Assembly: GCF_963259705.1 (NCBI RefSeq)
Contig: NC_081848.1
Location: forward strand, 49,809,408 to 49,873,407
Origin: Myotis daubentonii
Lineage: Eukaryota; Chordata; Mammalia; Chiroptera; Vespertilionidae
DNA length: 64,000 bases
Direction of reading: 5' to 3'
Numbering within the stretch: the stretch's first letter is position 1; the number at the start of each line of letters is the position of its first letter. Under the pieces are notes generated by a model. It was not told the DNA's origin. It ran no database searches and saw nothing but the letters and a program-made list of their open reading frames with translations. Positions 58,011 through 64,000 of the stretch are shown here, in pieces. Made by a program: the position numbers and the translations under genes.

Positions 58011-59027
58011 TTCAGAGAGGTAAAATTCCCAGAAATGTTTAAGCAGTAGATGAAAAAAAAAAAAACCAACCAACCAACACTTTCTCCCAGAAACCACTGT
58101 AAGTTAGGGAGGGAAAGGCTGAATGGACAGATCTACTTTTTTGTTTGTGCTGTTGTAGCTCTGAGGTTACAGATGTAAAGTTACAGTTCAAGTTTTGTAG
58201 GTGTTGTTTATAGCTGTATACTTACTTTATTAAGTAATAAATAAAATACGTTGTGTATCTGTACCCGAGTCTCAGCTGGGCAGGAGCTGAGAGAGACTCC
58301 AACATCTGGTATGTGTAATTGGGCAGCAATTCTTCCGCCCAGTTGTTTAATTATATCTGAAGATTGACCTGGGCACTGAGGAACTCCTGAGAAAGGACAC
58401 TTAAACCGTCTCCACAAACGGGCTTCAAGCACATGGTGTCACGGCTGATACTTTGTGACTGAAGCCAAGTTTCAGGAAGGCTGTTTGTTTTCTTTTTGGA
58501 TAATGACTGAAAGGGGAAATGTAGGTTGGTACGGTGCGCCTGTGCATGCTCAGGGCACAGCAACAAGTCTCCTGAGCACCCTGGGAGGAAGGGCCAGGGG
58601 TACAAATGAGAAGACCCGTTAGACTAAACTCTGTAATGCTCTGGGGCCCAAAGCACACCTGCCATGGGAAGTAGTAGCGGCGTGAAGGTAACCGTTCTCC
58701 TCTTCGCCGTGGCAATGACGGTGCTACTCTGCTGTGAGCATCAGTGGCGCAGCAATCTGGTGTCAGAGTGGGGGTCTCTGCCCAGCTCAGCAGAGTCAGT
58801 GCAGCGACAGTGGCGGGCCTTTAGTCACTCCGATGATGTGAAATGAATAGGAATCCCAGCTCTCTGGCTGGTGGAGGGCGCTTGAGCAGCTCTGGTTTGC
58901 ATGGACAGAGGCCAGCAGCATGGGGATGCTTGGGTTGATTCACATTCATGTGCATCCCCCCGCCACTCCCCATCCAAAGACTCTTGGGAAATTTTAGGGG
59001 AGAAATTTGTAAGAGACTGTAATTATT
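58011..59027. other. intergenic, with one small hydrophobic ORF
   Basis: A 60-codon plus-strand frame at 58664-58846 starts with a hydrophobic segment (VTVLLFAVAMTVLLCC at about residues 9-24), like a signal anchor. Local CpG content is raised. No relative is recognised and the start context is not strong, so it is noted rather than called as a gene. Confidence 0.35.
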
Positions 59028-59245
59028 ATTTTATAAATACGTTTTTTTTTTTTTATTGAGTTAGAGAGGAAGGGAAAGGGAGAGACAGATAGAAACATTG
59101 ATGAGAGAAACATCCATCAGCTGCCTTCTGCACACCCCCTACGGGGGATTGAGCCTACAACTTGGGCATGTGCCCTGACTGGGAATCTAACTAACTGGTG
59201 ACCTCATGGGTTGATGCTCAACCACTCAGCCACACCAGCTGGGCA
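59028..59245 (-). repeat. Ves SINE
   Basis: AGACTGTAATTATT (59014-59027) and AGACTATAATTCTT (59246-59259) flank it, two mismatches, so it is an older copy. Confidence 0.9.
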
Positions 59246-61321
59246 AGACTATAATTCTTGACAGACTGGAATCGGAGGCTGGGCCAATGGGATGCAGATA
59301 TTAATGTGAATGTAATCCTAGTTGTAGCTGTTAACTGGTAAAGATCGGCAACCTTTGGATTTGTTAATTTGTTTTGGCTTGTTAATAACATAATTGTTAT
59401 CTGGTTTATTCTAATGATGACTAATTTATTAATATCCTTTAATTTAAAATCATTGTTTCAAGCAGAGCTACAAATGCCAATATATAGGGACTATGTAGCT
59501 CTTACTTTTGCTTATGAAACTCAGAAACTTTGAGAATAAGTGGAATCATCACTATTACCATCTGTTTTGTGGATTTTGCCACAAGTATAAGGTGTCGAGG
59601 TGTCAACAATGAAGGGTGTACCTCAGCCTTCCTGGAGGAGATGAGCTAAGACTGGAAGGATGAGCAACACCCAGATGTCATGTGGTGAGAGAAGCTTGTT
59701 CATTGTGGTATTCCTCGAATCTATCGCATGGTGGACATTTAATACAGTGAATTTATAAAAGAAATCTCAGCCGACGGAATGTTATAAGCACAGACAAAGG
59801 CACACAAAGGTATGGGAAACAATAAATAGTTCAGATTTGCCAGAAGATTAACCCCTACCATTTTTGGGATCATAGACTTCTTTAAAAAACTAATAGAAGC
59901 CATGAAACTTCTTCTAGTAAAATAAACATACACTCAAAATTTTATGGATGATTTTGGAGGATATAGATATCTCTGATCCCCATCCACATTAAGCATCTCT
60001 GTTGTGGGGAATTGGGAGCACTGAGTTTTTTAAAAACATGTATTGATTTTATTTTGTTTTATTGTAATGCAGGGTAATGACATAACTGAAGATTACTTTG
60101 GATGCATGGTGAAGAATGGGTCTGAGGGAGATAATACTGGAGGCAGGGAGGTCACTGAAGAGGCTGCTGAAATAATATGGGTACATGAGTTAGCCTGAAC
60201 TAAGGGTGAGGTGGCAGGGATGGAGAAAGAGTAATGGGGTCAGGAATGCCTTAAGAGGTAAAATGGGCAACTGTTGGTGTGTGATTGGATTTGAGAGGGA
60301 GGAATAGGAAGGCACGAGGATAATTTTTAAGTGTTTTGGTGACAGGGTGGATGGTGATGGTACTGAGACAGGAAATGTAGGGAAACAGGTTTGGGTTACT
60401 GTGAGGATGAAGGGGAGCAGAAGCAGGAGTGAGGACAGAGGCTTCCATTCTGACGGCTCTCTGGTTTCTACTTCTAGTCCTAACCACCCTTTCTGCCCTT
60501 GAGTTCTGTGACACGCCACTACCATCTTATAATAAATTTCTGCTTTGTGTTAGTGCTAGATAAAGTGGGTTTCACTGACTTGCATCTCGAAAAGCCTTAA
60601 CTAAGCCACTAACAGAACATTACTGTTTTAGCACAGTAAAATTTTTTTTAGACTATGGAGAATGGACACACAAATCAGGTTCCCAAGAGAATGCTGACTT
60701 ATTAATTTCCCTGCAGAGTAACCAGAATACTCTTGCTCACAGGTCAGCTTGTCTCTCCCAGTAGGAAAATCTACACGGGAAGCCAAATTATAATGAGAAG
60801 GCAGCTTGATGAGTACAGAGAGAACCAGATAGTTAGGGGATCTGAGCAGACTGTCTCCGTGCCAGGGTGGTCGGAGGCGCTTTTCTCCAGTTTCAGGATG
60901 TGCTGAACCGGCCACGTGGTACTCGTATGTGCATACGTGAGGGCATGCTTGGAAAATAGGCCAGCTCACTGAAACCAGCTCACCCTCGAGCCACGTCAGC
61001 TAATGAGACATTCACCTACAATTAGCATTTGTCAAAACATTTCATACGTGATGGAATGTTTTTTACAGCTTTCTGAATATTTTCCCCTAAAGCGACTGGC
61101 TTTGTGTTTTTGCCCCGGGTCTAAGATACACCTCCTCCCCTTTGCTCCCCACATCTCCTAGAGCCGAAGACTGGAGGTTGGGTCTTAAGAGGTGAGCTAA
61201 TTAAAAGCAGATATGGTGCCTGGTGGAGGAAATGGGTGGAGCAAATCTAAGCTAGAGGGTGGGGTGAGGCAAGTTGGAGGGGGAGCTGAAGGCCAAGAGC
61301 CAGTTGCTCCAGATGACTTTA
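59246..61321. other. 2 kb intergenic, no recognised gene
   Basis: Mixed composition, and an L2-like wording around 60080-60310 is possible. The minus frames at 60190-60525 and 60628-60969 (about 110 codons) have no domain. Confidence 0.4.
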
Positions 61322-61560
61322 TTTACTTTTTTAAAAAAATTAGTATTATTTTTTTAATCCTCACCCGAGGATATTTTTCCCTTGATTTTTAGAGAGAGTG
61401 GAAGAAAGAGGGAAAGACAGAAATATTGATGTGCGAGAGACATTGATTGGTTGCCTCCTGGTCTGGGCCTGCAACTGAGGTGTGTGCCCTTGACTGGAAT
61501 TGAACCTGGGACCTGTTGGTCCACAGTCTGATGCTCTATACTGAGCCAAACTGGCTAGGA
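61322..61560 (-). repeat. Ves-related SINE, 'tcctcaccc' tail subtype
   Basis: CTCCAGATGACTTTA (61307-61321) and CTCCAGGTGACTTTA (61561-61575) flank it. The tail has TTAATCCTCACCCGAGGATA and the head is at 61525-61560. Confidence 0.93.
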
Positions 61561-62172
61561 CTCCAGGTGACTTTAAACACAAGACCAAAGCAACAGAAGC
61601 AGGATTGTCAACTTGAAATCAAACGTGGAGTCCGAATGGGATAGGAGACTAGATTGAAGGAAGAACAGGCTGAAAGCAAGTGCAGGGAGAATAATAGCTG
61701 TTTATTTCCATTGCACATTAACTATCTCATACTTTGCAATTTCTTTAAAATTGTAGTATGTGGCTTTTGGAAAATTTTGTGCAATGCTAGATTTGCATAA
61801 ATCTGGTGTTGCTCAATTCAGGGGATGTTTTATATATGATTCATCAAATTTACTTTTTTTTTTTTTAGCTTCCCTTTCCTGCTGCTTATTGTCTGCTTTT
61901 AGATTTTGTGTACTAAATTTCAATATTAAGCAAATTACCCTAAAGTCAATGTTTATTGCCCTGTAGTGCGGCATTTCTGTGTTGACAGGCAGAGTGAAAA
62001 GATGAGACATGTTGATCAGAAACATAGTAAGCTCAATTGCAGTTTTATATTTTGTGATATCTAAATGATGAAGTAACACTGGACTACAAATATTTTTGCA
62101 CATTATTTTTAAAGCATTTTATAACCAAATAAAGATATTTTTAACCAAATCAAGTTTGTTTTCACTATAAAA
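61561..62172. other. intergenic, no recognised feature
   Basis: AT-rich, with a short poly(T) run at about 61853-61866. The frames at 61760-62103 have no domain. Confidence 0.45.
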
Positions 62173-62672
62173 ATGGTCTATATATTTGTTTCCTGTTGCT
62201 GCTATAACTATTTACAACTTAATGATGTAAGACAATACAAATTTATGATCTTACAGTACTGGAGATCACAAGTCCCAAAATCGAGGTGTTAGCAGGCCTG
62301 CGTTTTGTCTGGAAGCTCTGGGGGGAAATCTGTTTCATCACCTTTTGTAGCTTCTGGGGCTGCCTACATTCCTTGACTCATGGTCTCTTACTGCCATCTT
62401 CAAAGCCAACAGTGTGGCATCTTCAAATCTCTCTCTCTGACTACAACCCTTGCTTCTGTCATTGTGTTGCCTTCTCTCTGATCCTCCTGCTGTCTTCTTA
62501 TTAAAGCCCTTGTGATCACTTTGAGCCAGATAAGCTCCCTATCTTGAAATGATTCATTTGATCATATCTGCAAAGTCCCTTTTATCATGTAAAGTACATA
62601 TTCATAGGTTTTGGGGACTAGGATATGGACATCTTTGGGCAGTTTACCACAATACTCATTTATACTATTTGA
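62173..62672 (-). repeat. MLT1-type MaLR LTR
   Basis: 'gtttcctgttgctgctataac', GCTGCCTACATTCCTTGACT, 'gatcatatctgcaaagtcccttttatcatg' and GGACTAGGATATGGACATCT follow the antisense of the MLT1 LTR in order. It is an ancient non-coding solo LTR with no retroviral gene nearby. Confidence 0.88.
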
Positions 62673-62789
62673 CCTACCATAATACTCATTCATGAAGCAG
62701 TAATAAAATACTGTCTGGAAAAAGTAGAAAGAGGAAAAATATTAGTAATGGTTTGACTACTAAAAGATAAACATAATGAACATCTCCTT

Positions 62790-63600
62790 TCATTCTTATT
62801 TTAATTGAATAGTTTTTGCATGGTTATAATTTGCACACAATTTGAAATCTTGATTTTTCACTAAATATTATATCAGACTATTTTCCATATTAGTACATAG
62901 CCTGAACAAACATTTTTATTGACTAATTGACTACATAATATTCTATTGAGTGAATATATGACATTTTACTTAAGCCTTTCTTTATTTTTGGAAATTTAAA
63001 TTGTTTTTAAAAATTTAGTATTATAGAGAACTCTGTGATAAATACTTTTGCACATAATTTTTATGTTTGTGCTTATAAGTTTTTCCTTGGGATAGATTCC
63101 CATCTGTGGAATTACTTCATCAAAGCTTTGTTGTTATTGTTGTTAATCCTCACCAAGAATATTTTTTCCATTTATTTATATTTTTTTATAGAGAGTGGAA
63201 GGGAGGGGGGAGGAAGTAAGGTAGAGAGAGAGAGAGAGAAAGAGAGAAAGAGGAAAGAAACATCTGTGTGAGAGAAACACATCTATTGGTTGCCTCCTGT
63301 ATGCTACCAGACCAGGGCCAGGGATCAAACCAGATACGTGTTCTTGAGTGGGAATTGAACCCTTGACCCTCTGGTCCATGGGCTGAGGCTCTAACCACTT
63401 AACAACACTGGCCAGGGCCATCAAAGTCTTCTTATAGCAGATGTTTTTCAAAGGCTTATAGAAATATTCAGAACCACTAGATATATATTAGTGCCCATTT
63501 TGCTACATTCTCACCAGCACCAAATAAAATAACAATCACAATAATCTTTGCCAATTATGTAAGTTGAATAGATTACTTTCTTCTGTTTTAGTTTTCATTT
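62790..63600. repeat. L1M fragment split by a Ves SINE
   Basis: The left part (to 63125) has 'tgactacataatattctattgag' and CTTGGGATAGATTCCCATCT. The right part resumes at 63419 (CATCAAAGTC) and runs to 'ttctcaccagcaccaaataaaat'. Both fit the 3' half of old L1M elements. Confidence 0.75.
63126..63418 (-). repeat. Ves-related SINE nested in L1M
   Basis: CATCAAAG flanks it at 63118-63125 and 63419-63426. It has the 'ttaatcctcacc' tail and a purine-rich body with GA runs at 63180-63260, and the head is at about 63385-63418. Confidence 0.9.
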
Positions 63601-64000
63601 GTTTGTTTATAAGGGAGATTAATATTTTTTCATGGACTTGTTTACTAGCCATAATTTTTCTTTGATGAGTAATTTAGGCCTTTTGCTTTGGGGAGGTGTA
63701 AACTTTTTAAACCAATTTATCTAAGATCTATACATTTTAAAAAGTTTATTTAATGTTTGTGATATTTTCTATAATTATTTTCTCTAGTTTCTTGTTTCTA
63801 TACTTTTTATGTCTAGAAGTTTTAATCTGTACATGGTCTAATGAATTCATTCTTTTCCCCCCCCTTCTTTGCTTCAAGTTTTTCTTATGGTTTAAAAAGT
63901 GTTTCTTCAGTCCAACTGGAATTTATGTTGGTATAATATCCGTGGAGAAGATCTGACTACTGCTTAAATTTTACCCAAAAGAGGGGCCTGATTTGTGCTT
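63601..64000. other. AT-rich end of window
   Basis: Old L1-like wording continues in part ('ttttcatggacttgtttactagcc', 'tttcttgtttctatac'). No gene. Confidence 0.45.

Noticed and set aside
62173..62672. Possible viral gene remnant
   Set aside because: The order fits a solo MLT1 LTR, which is non-coding. No retroviral gene sequence is adjacent.

Overview
This is vertebrate nuclear DNA from a bat, most likely a vesper bat (Vespertilionidae). About thirty tRNA-derived Ves SINEs lie across the window. They occur together with HeliBat-type Helitrons, short hAT elements (one looks like SPIN), Tc1/mariner and Tigger MITEs, old L1/L2/MIR and MaLR debris. That mix is typical of vesper bats. The species cannot be fixed from sequence alone. 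No bacterial, plasmid or intact viral gene is present, and all family names are from recognition, not a database search.

The only convincing protein-coding gene is on the minus strand at 20754-22832. It is an intact single-exon reading frame for a domesticated hAT (Buster-type) transposase with a BED zinc finger, recognised as ZBED5. A CpG island at about 25.0-26.8 kb lies some 3 kb upstream of its start codon. The island holds paired CCAAT boxes, a GC box, YY1-like sites and a strong minus-strand splice donor at 25705/25706, so it is very probably the ZBED5 promoter and first non-coding exon. Candidate poly(A) signals lie just past the stop codon.

Layout: 1-20 kb is intergenic, with Ves SINEs, a MER5-like element, a SPIN-like hAT inside an L2 remnant, mariner and Tigger MITEs, an LTR-like repeat and a small Helitron. 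20.6-26.8 kb is the ZBED5 locus. 27-36.6 kb holds an L1 3' end split by a Ves, a HeliBat, and three hAT elements packed into 1.7 kb. 36.9-38.4 kb is a 126-bp tandem array tied to Ves insertions. 38.7-42.75 kb holds four more Helitrons, three of them abutting head to tail. 43.16-43.75 kb is a decayed hAT transposase that is a visible paralogue of ZBED5. 45-49 kb has an L1 fragment, an LTR-like repeat and a recent 108-bp duplication. 50-64 kb is intergenic, with a GC-rich stretch at 54.4-57.1 kb and more SINE, L1 and MLT1-type repeats.

The most interesting points are the domesticated transposase sharing a window with its decayed relative, and the HeliBat elements, which each carry an inverted pair of CTCF-core-like motifs. 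Nested insertions also give a relative order of transposon activity.
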